This document shows positions 1 through 7,984 of a DNA stretch of 64,000 nucleotides, piece by piece (the stretch's first letter is position 1; each line of letters starts with the position of its first letter). The stretch is taken from the NCBI GenBank assembly GCA_035458525.1, contig DATHZQ010000007.1, forward strand, positions 19,064 to 83,063. Direction: 5' to 3'. The notes beneath the pieces were generated by a model that ran no database searches, was not told the DNA's origin, and saw only the letters and a list, made by a program, of their open reading frames with translations. The stretch is from DATHZQ01 sp035458525. Lineage in GTDB: Bacteria; Actinomycetota; Acidimicrobiia; Spongiisociales; UBA5794. The translations under genes were made by a program, and so were the position numbers.

Positions 1-257
1 TCGGCCACATCGGCGAAGAACGGGTTGTGGAGGTCTGACAGTACGCAGCCGAAGACGCCGGACCGCTGGCGCACCAGGCTCCGCGCCACGGCATTCGGCC
101 GGTAGCCCAGCTCAGCCGCAGCTTCCATCACCGCCGCCCGCTTGTCGTCGCTCACGTGTGGCGATTCGCGCATGACGAGGGATACCAACGACTTCGAAAC
201 TCCGGCCTTCTGGGCGACGTCGTGAATCGTCGGGTGCTTGAAGCGGTTGCCGGCCAT
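1..257 (-). CDS. LacI-family transcriptional regulator, N-terminal part (cut by window edge)
   Basis: Reading the minus strand from an ATG at 257 gives 85 residues that run off the left edge. The first 55 form a LacI/GalR DNA-binding domain: the helix-turn-helix segment TIHDVAQKAGVSKSLVSLVM, then the hinge with LGYRPNAVARSL. The next stretch, FGCVLSDLHNPFFADVA, opens the periplasmic-binding-protein-like effector domain. LacI proteins of this type sense a sugar or sugar phosphate. A LacI-type palindrome lies 27 nt upstream of the start, and the same palindrome fronts the inositol-type operons at 5-19 kb. I infer that this is the autoregulated local regulator of that regulon. The ligand cannot be told from the visible part. 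Confidence 0.93.
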   Translation of the reverse strand, partial: MAGNRFKHPTIHDVAQKAGVSKSLVSLVMRESPHVSDDKRAAVMEAAAELGYRPNAVARSLVRQRSGVFGCVLSDLHNPFFADVA

Positions 258-283
258 CGCCAGGAAATGTACCAGGACATGCT

Positions 284-297
284 TTGGAACGTTCTAA
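284..297. promoter_or_regulatory. LacI-type operator upstream of the regulator
   Basis: TTGGAACGTTCTAA is a 14-bp near-perfect palindrome with the central CG typical of LacI-family operators. It matches the other four copies in the window (5032, 14824, 14990, 18861). Its position 27 nt before the regulator start suggests autoregulation. Confidence 0.75.
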
Positions 298-378
298 TGC
301 TGTGTGTGTGAGGGCGACTACAGCGCAAGCCGGGGCAAGCAAGGCTGATGACCGACCGAACGGAAGGAGGAGCTTGCG

Positions 379-972
379 ATGCGACTCGTGCTCAGCACCT
401 TCATGAGCTTGGACGGTGTCGTGCAGGCTCCGGGTGGGCCGGACGAGGACACCGATGGAGGTTTCGCCCACGGCGGGTGGTCGATGCCCTTCTTCGACGT
501 GGCGTCGATGGGGTCCGCGATGGATGCGGTCTTGGCCGGCGCCGATGCGCTCCTTCTTGGCCGGCGGACCTGGCAGTCGATGGCGGCGGCTTGGCCGGAG
601 CGGGCCGGCGACCCCTTTGCGGACCGCATGAACCGCATCCCGAGATACGTCGTCTCGCACACGCTGCAGCCGGACGACCTCACGTGGTCGAACTCGACGT
701 TGCCACCAGCCGACACGATCGGGGCCGTCGAGGGGCTGCGCCGGCAACCCGGCCGAGATCTGGTGGTGATGGGCAGCTCCCGGCTGGCCCAACTCCTCAT
801 CCGTCATGACGTCGTCGATGAGTTCCGGCTCATGATCGAACCAGTGCTTCTCGGCGGCGGAAAGAAGCTCTTTCCCGACGATGGAAAGATGCGGACGCTC
901 GAGCTGGTGTCGACGACCACGAGCAGCACAGGTGTCCAGATCGCCATTTACCGCACCCTGCGGGGAACATGA
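379..972 (+). CDS. Dihydrofolate reductase family protein (RibD C-terminal-like)
   Basis: The protein has 197 aa. It opens with MRLVLSTFMSLDGVVQAPGG, the usual start of actinobacterial 'dihydrofolate reductase family' (RibD_C) proteins. It contains the nucleotide-binding LLLGRRTWQSM segment near residue 60 and the C-terminal LIEPVLLGGGKKLF block. Family members are NADPH-dependent reductases of the DHFR/RibD fold, and most have unknown substrates. A strong GGAGGAG site lies 7 nt before the ATG. The next gene on the strand, a broken VOC protein, follows closely and may be co-transcribed. Confidence 0.85.
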   Translation: MRLVLSTFMSLDGVVQAPGGPDEDTDGGFAHGGWSMPFFDVASMGSAMDAVLAGADALLLGRRTWQSMAAAWPERAGDPFADRMNRIPRYVVSHTLQPDDLTWSNSTLPPADTIGAVEGLRRQPGRDLVVMGSSRLAQLLIRHDVVDEFRLMIEPVLLGGGKKLFPDDGKMRTLELVSTTTSSTGVQIAIYRTLRGT

Positions 973-985
973 GGAGGCCTCGACC

Positions 986-1459
986 GTGCCCAGAATCATC
1001 CCGAGCCTGTAGTTCGACACGGCGGCGCTGCAGGCTGCACAGTTCTACGTCACCGTCTTCCCCAACTCGGAAGTGACGAGGATCTCTCACCACGGCGACG
1101 AGGGCTTGCGTCAAGCCGGCAGTGTGCCGGCCGTCGAGTTCACCCTCGACGGCCGGCCCTTCGCCGCAATCAACGGTGGTCCGCAGTCTCACTTCGATGA
1201 GGCGGTCTCGTTCCTGATCGAATGCGCCGACCAGGCTGAGGTCGACCACTACTGGGGGCGATTGACCGACGGGGGAGAGGAGTCGATGTGCGGCTGGCTG
1301 CGTGACTGTTACGGCGTGTCGTGGCAGGTGGTTCCCCGAGTCCTCAACGAGCTCATCGACGACCCAGACGAGGAGCGCGCCGGCCGCGCCCGGGCTGCGA
1401 TGCTGCAGATGCGCAAGATCGACGTCGACGCATTGTTGGCGGCGGCCGAAGGCGGCTGA
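986..1459 (+). pseudogene. VOC/PhnB-like (glyoxalase superfamily) protein with in-frame amber codon
   Basis: A GAGGAGG site at 971-977 precedes a GTG at 986. The reading frame begins VPRIIPSL, meets TAG at 1010-1012, and continues FDTAALQAAQFYVTVFPNSE into the intact remainder ending at 1459. Relatives (PhnB-like '3-demethylubiquinone methyltransferase' VOC proteins) normally have a tryptophan here (LWFD), so a single TGG-to-TAG change explains the break. A restart at GTG 1073 would give 128 aa lacking the first strand and helix of the VOC fold. It is either a recent nonsense mutation or a base error. No function beyond the fold can be assigned. Confidence 0.8.
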
Positions 1460-1570
1460 TGCAGCGCTAGCCGGATCCCAAGCGCCGGAGCATGAAGTGG
1501 CGATAGCCCCAACCATCCTCCTGCGTGAAGCCCTCGGCGATGGGTTGCCACCCAGCTTCGTCGAACCAGG

Positions 1571-2149
1571 TCAAGACCTGGCCGATCGGCGGGTAGTAGT
1601 GATAGCCGGCGACGTCCCCTTCGATGATCTCGCCCCGGATGGCCGGATGGCCGGATGCCCGTCGCCCGTCAGCCGTGTGAAGTGTTCGTCGAGGTCAGAG
1701 GAATCCGTCTCCTCGACCGTCATGTACAGCAAGCCACCTGCGCGTACTGCTCTGTGCAGGTTGGCGAGTACCGGGGGCCAATCTTCCGGGGGGACGTTCT
1801 CCATGGCGTCGATGGTCACGGCTGCGTCGAACTCGGCTGCAAAACTCATCTCTTGCAGTCCCACGTGGTGGAGTGCCACTGCGATATTGCGCAGCCTTGC
1901 CTGTTCGAGCATGCCTGCCGATTGGTCGATGCGGACAACTGCGATACCGGCATCGGCGATGTGAGGGAGGTAGCGCCGGGTCCCGCACGGCGCGTCGACG
2001 ACCACGCCGCCGTCAGGACATTCTGCCAACAGGCGACCGACCCAGTCGCGTTGGGCGTCGTTGGGGTACTCCTCGTAGTCGGGCGCTTCGGCGTCATACG
2101 CAGCTACGACGTCGGCGCGCCTTTGCCCGAGCCACGTGCGTCCGTCCAT
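1571..2149 (-). CDS. Class I SAM-dependent methyltransferase, C-terminus frameshifted
   Basis: Starting at ATG 2149, the frame encodes a Rossmann-type methyltransferase. Motif I is VVVDAPCGTRRYLPHI, with Arg in place of the usual second Gly, followed by the acidic IDQSAGMLEQAR loop and the YMTVEETD strand. After LTGDGHPAIR the frame degenerates into a basic tail ending at 1571. Removing one 8-bp repeat unit at 1635-1657 restores a sensible tail (GEIIEGDVAGYHYY, then WFDEAGWQPIAEGFTQEDG) with a stop at 1467. The complete gene would therefore be 1467-2149. It lies 34 bp behind the aldolase gene on the same strand and may be its operon partner. The substrate is unknown. Confidence 0.75.
   Translation of the reverse strand: MDGRTWLGQRRADVVAAYDAEAPDYEEYPNDAQRDWVGRLLAECPDGGVVVDAPCGTRRYLPHIADAGIAVVRIDQSAGMLEQARLRNIAVALHHVGLQEMSFAAEFDAAVTIDAMENVPPEDWPPVLANLHRAVRAGGLLYMTVEETDSSDLDEHFTRLTGDGHPAIRPSGARSSKGTSPAITTTRRSARS
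1635..1657. repeat. 2.9 copies of an 8-bp tandem repeat (CCGGATGG) causing a frameshift
   Basis: CCGGATGG occurs at 1635 and 1643 and as a partial copy at 1651. The repeat lies inside the methyltransferase coding region. Loss of one unit (8 bp) restores the reading frame through to a stop at 1467-1469. Slipped-strand expansion is the likely cause. Confidence 0.8.
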
Positions 2150-2183
2150 TCCGCAAGCCCTACGCGCTGCGCCGCCGGCTCCG

Positions 2184-3158
2184 TCAGTAGGTGAGGAACC
2201 ATCGTTCGTCGGGGGTGGGCATCTCGTGGCGGGCGGCCCAGTCGTGCCCGTAGGCGAGCGCAACATCGACGAGCCGGCCGAATCGCGGACGCACGACCTC
2301 TTCGATGACCTTCTCCCGCTCCGCTTCGGGGGCTGTCACGGCCTCGCGCCACAATGCCCGTCCGACCATGAAGCCGGAGGCACCGGCCTTGCAGGCAACA
2401 CCAACCTGCTCGAGGAAGAGCTCGAACGGGTCCCCGCCGGACAGAAGCGCCCACGGCGCACCGGCGGCCTCGTCGAGCTCGGCGCAGGCCTCTGCCCACA
2501 CCGCCCGATCGGTCTCGTGTCTGGAGTCGACGGGAAACTGCACCTTGAGCACGTCGGGGCCCAGGGCGCTGAGTCGCGACACGGTATCGACAACGATGCG
2601 TCTGCGCTTGGCGGCGAATGCCGCGTCGTTGGTGTTCAGTCCCGGTTCGATGGCGTAGGCGAGCGGTTCGAGAAAGAGCGGGATGTCGTAGCGGGCGCAG
2701 TCGGCGACAACCGCCGAGATCATCTCGTCCTGCTGGTCGGCAATCGAGGAATCCGGCCGGTAGAGCACGAGGAGCTTGACCCCTGATGCGCCCAGCCGCT
2801 TCGCCTTCTCCACACTCCATCCATCGAGCAGCGAGGTCTGCCGCGCGGTCGGATCCCCGAGGTATCCCTGTGCTTCCACGGCGGCCAGAAACCCAACGGA
2901 ACCAGGAAGCGCACGAGCCGAGATCGCTTGGGCCGCGCTGTATTCGGGCTCGAGCATGACGGCCGTCGCTTCTCCCCCCATCTCTCGAAGCAGCCACAGC
3001 TTGACCTCGGTGAGGTCGGCGCCCGGTATCCCATGCGGGTCCTCGGGATCGAGGACGACTCGCATCGAGTCCCGATGATCGATGGCCAGGATGGTGAAGA
3101 TGCCACCCGGCGATGACGTTGCGGTCAGCCCGCGAACCTTGCCGGGAGACAGCGGCAT
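2184..3158 (-). CDS. LacD/DUF2090-like class I aldolase (probable 2-deoxy-5-keto-gluconate-6-phosphate aldolase)
   Basis: The 324-aa protein resembles tagatose-1,6-bisphosphate aldolase (LacD). It has the opening ILAIDHRDSMR, then AVMLEPEYS, and the segment GPDVLKVQFPVD, whose Lys205 matches the Schiff-base lysine of class I aldolases. A C-terminal GGDPFELFLEQV...GFMVGRALW segment follows. In many bacteria a related DUF2090 domain is fused behind IolC. Here it is a separate gene whose ATG overlaps the IolC stop (TGATG). I infer that it cleaves the kinase product of the inositol pathway to DHAP and malonate semialdehyde, the IolJ step. An alternative GTG start lies at 3161. Confidence 0.82.
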   Translation of the reverse strand: MPLSPGKVRGLTATSSPGGIFTILAIDHRDSMRVVLDPEDPHGIPGADLTEVKLWLLREMGGEATAVMLEPEYSAAQAISARALPGSVGFLAAVEAQGYLGDPTARQTSLLDGWSVEKAKRLGASGVKLLVLYRPDSSIADQQDEMISAVVADCARYDIPLFLEPLAYAIEPGLNTNDAAFAAKRRRIVVDTVSRLSALGPDVLKVQFPVDSRHETDRAVWAEACAELDEAAGAPWALLSGGDPFELFLEQVGVACKAGASGFMVGRALWREAVTAPEAEREKVIEEVVRPRFGRLVDVALAYGHDWAARHEMPTPDERWFLTY

Positions 3159-4162
3159 CACAGTCCGCCGTGGTCATCGGCGAAAGCCATCACCTCGGTT
3201 TCCGTCGGGAACGCCGCCGAGCACCCGTGCCGCGTCACCTCGATGGCTCCACACGCGTTGGCGAACCGTGCCGCCTTGTACCACTCCATCCCGGCGAGCC
3301 GGCTCCGGATGAGGCCGGCGGCGAATGCGTCGCCGGCGCCGACCGTGTTGACCACGTCGACCCGGAACCCGGGAACATCGATCCGTTCCCCGTCGAGCAA
3401 GATCGACACGCCGCGTGGTCCTCGCTTCAAGGCGATCGCCGACACCCCGCGTCCGAGCAGCGCCTCGACCCGTTCATTGAGCTCGTCGTGACGGTGGGCC
3501 GGCACCGGTTCGCCTTGCATGATGATCTCGGGATCGGACATCAGCGCGGCGTAGAACTCCTCCTCGGTCCCGATCGCCACGTCGACGAGGGGCAGGATCG
3601 AGCGGATCGTGATCCCGAACTCGCGAGCGTGGTCCCAATCGGTCGGCCGCAGATCCAGATCCAGGAAGCTCAGCATGTCGAACTCGCGGGCGCGCCGTGC
3701 CGCGTGCCTCGCTGCGTCGGCGCAGGTTCCCCTGCTGAAGGCGTTGCCGCTCAGCTGGATCGACCGCACTTCGTCGAACGGCACAGCGTCGACGTCTGCG
3801 ACCGTCAGGTGGATGTCGGCGGGATCCTCCCGATAGAACGACAGTGGGAACTGTGAAGGTGGCTGCACGCCCAGCAGGGCCAGCGACGTGAGCTTGCCCG
3901 GCTTGATCGCGACGTAGTCGGTGTCGACCCCCTCGTCGCGGAAGTAGCGCAAGACGAATTCTCCAACCCGATCGTCTCCGACCCCCGTGAGCGCAATCGA
4001 CTGCAGGCCGAGCCGGCTCGTGGCGATGGCGATGTTCGATGGGCTGCCGCCGACCATGGCGTCGAAGCCGGTGATGTCGGCGAACTCGGCACCGATGTCC
4101 TGTGCGTAGAGGTCCATGTTGACCCGGCCCATCGTCACCAGGTCGTAGCTCGGTTCGCTCAT
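3158..4162 (-). CDS. iolC: 5-dehydro-2-deoxygluconokinase (PfkB family)
   Basis: The 334-aa PfkB kinase opens with TMGRVNMDLYAQDIGAEF, the IolC-type signature, followed by GGSPSNIAIATSRLG. It carries the IolC-like segment PSQFPLSFYREDPADIHLT and the ATP/anion-hole motif NTVGAGDAFAAG near residues 272-283 with catalytic Asp. IolC phosphorylates 2-deoxy-5-keto-D-gluconate in myo-inositol breakdown. The gene overlaps the upstream SDR by ATGA and the downstream aldolase by TGATG, so the three are probably translationally coupled. Another substrate in the PfkB family is possible, but the companion genes favour IolC. Confidence 0.88.
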   Translation of the reverse strand: MSEPSYDLVTMGRVNMDLYAQDIGAEFADITGFDAMVGGSPSNIAIATSRLGLQSIALTGVGDDRVGEFVLRYFRDEGVDTDYVAIKPGKLTSLALLGVQPPSQFPLSFYREDPADIHLTVADVDAVPFDEVRSIQLSGNAFSRGTCADAARHAARRAREFDMLSFLDLDLRPTDWDHAREFGITIRSILPLVDVAIGTEEEFYAALMSDPEIIMQGEPVPAHRHDELNERVEALLGRGVSAIALKRGPRGVSILLDGERIDVPGFRVDVVNTVGAGDAFAAGLIRSRLAGMEWYKAARFANACGAIEVTRHGCSAAFPTETEVMAFADDHGGL

Positions 4163-4971
4163 TTGGGTACCTCAGCGGGATCGATGATGGGTTGGTTTCC
4201 GGCGCCGAACACGGATTGGTCGAAGTCGACGATGGCGCCGGTCATCATGCCGGAATCGTCGGAGGCGAGGAACGCGACCGCTTTGGCCACTTCTTCGGGC
4301 TTGAGGAGTCGTCCGAACGGCATGTGGGCTTCGGCGCGGGTGAGCCAGTCCGCGTCGGCATCGTGGTACTTGCGCTGTATCGCATCTTCGCCCGGCGTAT
4401 CCATCCAGCCGATGTTCAGGGTGTTGATCCGTATGTGATCGCGGGCAAGGGAGTAAGCGACGTTGCGGGTCAGTGGGATCAGCCCGCCTTTGCTGATGGC
4501 GTACGGCGCCAGCATCGGGACGCTGCCGTACGCAGCGACGGACCCGATGTTGACGATGGACCCCTCGATGCCCTCGCGGCGCATGATCTCGACGGCGCCC
4601 TGGATGAGGAAGAACGGAGCCCGCAGGTTGACGTCGAGCAGCTGGTCCCAGAGCTCACTGGTCGTGTCGAGGATCGTGCCGCGGTCGCTGAGGCCGGCGG
4701 CGTTCACGAGCACATCGATCCGGCCGAAGTAGTCGTCGGTCGTCGCGACCAAGCGCTCGACGTCGTCCATGTCGCTGAGGTCGCCTTTGCAGAACTCGGC
4801 GTCGCTGCCGCTCGCCGTCAGGGAGGCCGCCACGGCCGCTCCCCGCATCTCGTTGCGGCCCGTCACCATGATGCCGGCGGCGCCATCGTCGGCCAGCCGG
4901 TGGGCAATGGCCTCGCCGAGCCCCTGCGTGCTGCCGGTGATCAGTGCCACCTTGCCATCGAACCGCGCCAT
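4159..4971 (-). CDS. SDR-family oxidoreductase, first gene of the kinase/aldolase operon
   Basis: This is a 270-aa classical short-chain dehydrogenase/reductase. It has the cofactor glycine motif TGSTQGLG (12-19), NAAG (90-93) and the catalytic S144-Y157-K161 set (NIGSVAAYG, YAISK). The C-terminal GRLLKPEEVAKAVAFLASD block is standard. It leads the SDR-iolC-aldolase operon, whose promoter region carries a LacI-type palindrome at 5032. It presumably oxidises or reduces a polyol or keto-inositol intermediate, or gives entry for a related sugar. The exact substrate cannot be read from sequence. Confidence 0.9.
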   Translation of the reverse strand: MARFDGKVALITGSTQGLGEAIAHRLADDGAAGIMVTGRNEMRGAAVAASLTASGSDAEFCKGDLSDMDDVERLVATTDDYFGRIDVLVNAAGLSDRGTILDTTSELWDQLLDVNLRAPFFLIQGAVEIMRREGIEGSIVNIGSVAAYGSVPMLAPYAISKGGLIPLTRNVAYSLARDHIRINTLNIGWMDTPGEDAIQRKYHDADADWLTRAEAHMPFGRLLKPEEVAKAVAFLASDDSGMMTGAIVDFDQSVFGAGNQPIIDPAEVPK

Positions 4972-5031
4972 GTTGCCTCTCTTGGTGCTGAGTCACGCTA
5001 GCAACCGAGCCGGGGAGTATATTTGCCGGCC

Positions 5032-5045
5032 TTGGAACGTTCCAC
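5032..5045. promoter_or_regulatory. LacI-type operator in the SDR/TauE divergent promoter
   Basis: TTGGAACGTTCCAC contains the perfect core TGGAACGTTCCA (5033-5044). It sits between two divergent genes, 61 nt upstream of the SDR start and immediately before the GGAGG site of the TauE gene. Binding could block both transcripts. An AT-rich GTATAT lies just to its left (5018-5023) and may be part of a -10 element. Confidence 0.78.
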
Positions 5046-5054
5046 GGAGGCGGC

Positions 5055-5783
5055 ATGGATGGTGCGCTGATCCTCGCCGTCGCTCTCTCCGGCCTGCTCA
5101 TCGGCTTTGGCAAGGCCGGCGTGGCCGGCACCGTAGGCCCGTTCGTCACGGTGTTGATGGCGCTCACCATCCCCGCCGACGAAGCCATCGGCCTGTTGCT
5201 GCCGATGCTGATCGTGGCCGACGGCTTCTCGGTGGCGGCTCACTGGAGGGGGTGGGACGGCCCCGTTGCTCTCCGGCTGATCCTCGCTGCGGTTGTGGGC
5301 ATTGCGTTCGGCAGCCTGGTCCTGTCCGCCTTGTCGGAGACCGTACTGCGCAATGTGATCGCAGTGGCAACGCTCCTGTTTGTCGTCGCCTTCGCCTGGC
5401 TGCGTCGTGGTGGGACGCCTCCGCTCCGAGCCAGCAGCCTGGGCGTGGTGGCGGGGGCAACGTCCGGGCTCACCTCGACGCTGGCGCACATCGGCGGTCC
5501 GCCGATCGTCATGTATCTGATGTCAGTGCGACTGTCGCCCGTCAGATTGGTCGCCACCTCCGTTGCGTTCTTCGCCGTGGTCAACCTGTTGAAGGTGCCC
5601 GGCTATTTGGTGGCCGGGCTCTTCGACCCAGAGCTCATCGTTTCGACGGCGTGGGTGTGGCCGCTCATCCCTGGTGGCGTCTGGCTGGGGCGGCGGATGG
5701 TGGGGCGCATCGACCGCGACCGCTTCGATCGCATCACGCTCGTGCTGCTGGCTGCCGGTGCCGTCGTGCTGCTCGTGACGTAA
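5055..5783 (+). CDS. TauE/SafE-family membrane transporter
   Basis: The 242-aa protein is almost entirely hydrophobic, with about seven to eight predicted membrane segments. It shows the TauE/SafE pattern of two repeats, each with a glycine/proline-rich loop: GFGKAGVAGTVGPFV near residue 17 and ATSGLTSTLAHIGGPPIVMYL near residues 135-155. Family members move small organic or sulfur-containing anions, often as exporters. Its ATG follows GGAGG directly behind the LacI-type operator, so it is likely co-regulated with the inositol genes. I infer that it exports or imports an acid intermediate. The direction is unknown. Confidence 0.87.
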   Translation: MDGALILAVALSGLLIGFGKAGVAGTVGPFVTVLMALTIPADEAIGLLLPMLIVADGFSVAAHWRGWDGPVALRLILAAVVGIAFGSLVLSALSETVLRNVIAVATLLFVVAFAWLRRGGTPPLRASSLGVVAGATSGLTSTLAHIGGPPIVMYLMSVRLSPVRLVATSVAFFAVVNLLKVPGYLVAGLFDPELIVSTAWVWPLIPGGVWLGRRMVGRIDRDRFDRITLVLLAAGAVVLLVT

Positions 5784-5787
5784 CGAA

Positions 5788-5822
5788 GCCGGGCCCCGTG
5801 GCTGAGCGCCACGGGGCCCGGC
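5788..5822. terminator. Strong hairpin after the TauE gene, probable bidirectional terminator
   Basis: A perfect 15-bp stem (5788-5802 with 5808-5822) encloses a TGAGC loop, four bases behind the TauE stop. It also lies downstream of the convergent FAS1 gene ending at 5871. There is no clear T tract, as is common in high-GC actinobacteria. Confidence 0.7.
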
Positions 5823-5870
5823 GATAGCACGGTGCCGGCTGAGAGCATCATCCGGCCTCCGGGCCGTCGA

Positions 5871-6935
5871 TCAACTCGAAGGAGGCAACAGGACCGAGTC
5901 GATCACGTGGATGACGCCGTTGCTTGCGAGGATGTCCACGGCAACAACGTTGGCCTCGTTCACCATCACCGAGTCGCCGTCGACGGACACGGCCACGGTG
6001 GCGCCGTTGACGGTCTCGACGTCCTGGCCGTCGAGCGTGACGACAACCTCTGCTGGAGCGTTGGCTGCAACGACGTGGTAGGTCAGGATGGTGGTCAGCG
6101 TGTCGGTGTCGGCGAGCAGTTCCTCAGGGGTGAGGCCGAGCGCGTCGAGCGCTGCTGCGAACGCTTCCTCGGTCGGGGCGAAGACCGTGAACGGGCCTTC
6201 GTCGCTGAGAACCTCGTCGAGGCCGGTGGCCTGCAGGGCTGCCACGAGGGTCGGGAACTCGCCGCTCTCGACCGCCACGTCGACAATGGTCCCCAATGCA
6301 GGCGCCTCGGTCGTTGTGGTCGTCTCGGGGGCGGCGGTCGTCGTTGTCTCTTCCATGGCGTCGCCCGTCAGATCGGCGGCGATGTCGGCGGGCAGAAGGA
6401 CGGCGTTGATGACGTGCACGATGCCGTTGTCGGCTTCGAGGTCGGCGGATACCACGGTGGCTTGGTCGACCATCACGTTGCCGTCGACGACCGAGATGTC
6501 GATGGTGTCACCATTGACGGTCGGCACGCTCTCACCGTCGAGTGTAGCCACGAGCTGCGAATCGGCAGCTTGCGGGAGCACGTGGTACGTGAGGATGGCG
6601 GTCAACGTCTCGGTGTCCGCCAACAGTTCTTCGGCCGTGATTCCAAGGGCGGCGAATGCGTCGTCAAACGCTTGGTTGGTCGGGGCGAGCACCGTGAATG
6701 GGCCCTCGTCCTCGAGCGTTTCGACGAGACCTGCGGCCTCGATCGCAGCAACGAGTGTCGAGAACTGGCCGGCTTCGATGGCCAGATCGACCACCGAGTT
6801 GGTTTCTTCCATTACCTCGGTCGTATCGGTGGCAGCGGTGGTGTCGGCGGCGTCATCGTCGTCGCCTCCACAGGCGGCAGCCACGAGGGCTAGTGCTGCT
6901 ATCAGCGCCAGAATCGGCAGAAATCGCTTACGCAT
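5871..6935 (-). CDS. Secreted lipoprotein with two fasciclin (FAS1) domains
   Basis: The 354-aa protein begins with a lipoprotein signal: basic MRKRF, a hydrophobic stretch and the lipobox-like LVAAACGG, so it is probably anchored through Cys22. An acidic/threonine linker follows. The first FAS1 domain covers about 48-185 and the second about 215-352, separated by a Thr/Glu-rich linker (ETTTTTAAPETTTTTEAP). Each domain carries the fasciclin H1 motif (DEGPFTVLAPTNQAF; DEGPFTVFAPTEEAF) and a late YHV segment. The two are similar enough to be an internal duplication. FAS1 proteins act in adhesion. A clear AGGAGG site precedes the ATG. Confidence 0.93.
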   Translation of the reverse strand: MRKRFLPILALIAALALVAAACGGDDDDAADTTAATDTTEVMEETNSVVDLAIEAGQFSTLVAAIEAAGLVETLEDEGPFTVLAPTNQAFDDAFAALGITAEELLADTETLTAILTYHVLPQAADSQLVATLDGESVPTVNGDTIDISVVDGNVMVDQATVVSADLEADNGIVHVINAVLLPADIAADLTGDAMEETTTTAAPETTTTTEAPALGTIVDVAVESGEFPTLVAALQATGLDEVLSDEGPFTVFAPTEEAFAAALDALGLTPEELLADTDTLTTILTYHVVAANAPAEVVVTLDGQDVETVNGATVAVSVDGDSVMVNEANVVAVDILASNGVIHVIDSVLLPPSS

Positions 6936-7099
6936 GTTTGGGATCCTCCTGGTGATCTCAGGTTCTATCCCGACCTACGGCACGCTCGCGCACGGCGGAT
7001 GAGAGAACGTCGGCGAGCCGCGCCGGACCGCAGTGTCCTCGACCGCCAGGAGCGCTCGCCCGCAAGGCCTGCGGCGCCATTCGGTCTGTGCGAGATTTC

Positions 7100-7876
7100 T
7101 TACGACAGCGGGGGCACCTTCGCTGCGGCTTGGCCGAGTGCTTCCGGTCCCAGGGCGTCGTAGCCGCCGTCGACCACCAGGTTGGTTCCGGTGACGAAAG
7201 AGGCCTGGGGGGAGGACAGGAACATGACCGCATCGGCGATCTCGTCGGGGTCAGCCATGCGACCCAAGGGCTGGAACTCGGCGGCGAACTCGTCGGCTCG
7301 CTCGCGAGATCCGTAGCGACTCTCGATTCGTCGACTCCAGGTCCATCCCGGAGACACGGTGTTGACCCGAATGCCCTTCGGCGCCAGGTGCTGGGCGCCG
7401 GTCTTGGCGAGCATGATCAATGCGGCCTTGGTGACGTTGTAGACCATCCGTTTCGGCTGCGACGACGTGCCACTGATCGAGGCGATGTAGACGACTGAAG
7501 CTCCCGCACCCAGATGCGGGAGGGCTTCGTCGGTGAGGCGCGCCGCCGACACCATGTTGATGTCGAGCGCCCGGTGCCACAGCGCCCGGTCCGTGCCGTA
7601 CCCGGCGTCGTCGAAGATGGCGGGTCCGCTCACAACGACATCGAGCCGTCCAAAGGCCGACACGGCGGTGTCGACGAGCTCTCCGAGGTGCGCATCGTCA
7701 CGAACGTCACCAACGAGGTAGTGCCCCGCGTCGCCGAGGACCCCCTCGACCTCGACCCGGGCCCCCTCGTTTCGATCCCCGAGCACGATGCTCCCGCCGG
7801 AAGAGCGCCATGCCCGAGCGAATGCGATCCCGATCAACGACGCCCCACCCGTCATGACGGCGACGCGAGCGCTCAT
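7100..7876 (-). CDS. SDR-family oxidoreductase behind iolD
   Basis: The 258-aa short-chain dehydrogenase has TGGASLIGIAFAR at the N-terminus (cofactor glycine motif), a catalytic Ser in YIASISGTSS, and Tyr/Lys in MVYNVTKAAL. The usual NNAG is replaced by VVSGPAIF. The C-terminus VTGTNLVVDGGYDALG is typical of the family. It lies 108 bp downstream of iolD on the same strand and may be the last gene of the inositol operon. The substrate is not determinable. A polyol or inosose dehydrogenase role is an inference from context. Confidence 0.87.
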   Translation of the reverse strand: MSARVAVMTGGASLIGIAFARAWRSSGGSIVLGDRNEGARVEVEGVLGDAGHYLVGDVRDDAHLGELVDTAVSAFGRLDVVVSGPAIFDDAGYGTDRALWHRALDINMVSAARLTDEALPHLGAGASVVYIASISGTSSQPKRMVYNVTKAALIMLAKTGAQHLAPKGIRVNTVSPGWTWSRRIESRYGSRERADEFAAEFQPLGRMADPDEIADAVMFLSSPQASFVTGTNLVVDGGYDALGPEALGQAAAKVPPLS

Positions 7877-7984
7877 GAGACCACCTCACTGCTCAGGGCG
7901 AGCGAAGCGAGGCCCCACGAGGGGGACTGCGAGGCGAGGCCGCAGGCCGACATCTGAATTCGGCCGGAGCGGGCTTCGGCCCGA

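Noticed and set aside
1010..1012. TAG in the VOC gene as pyrrolysine
   Set aside because: Pyrrolysine systems are rare outside methanogens and a few anaerobes. Relatives have Trp here, and a single G-to-A change explains it.
112..1020. Long minus-strand open frame over the DHFR-like gene
   Set aside because: It is antisense to a clear family member and its sequence is basic and Arg/Pro-rich, as high-GC shadow frames are.
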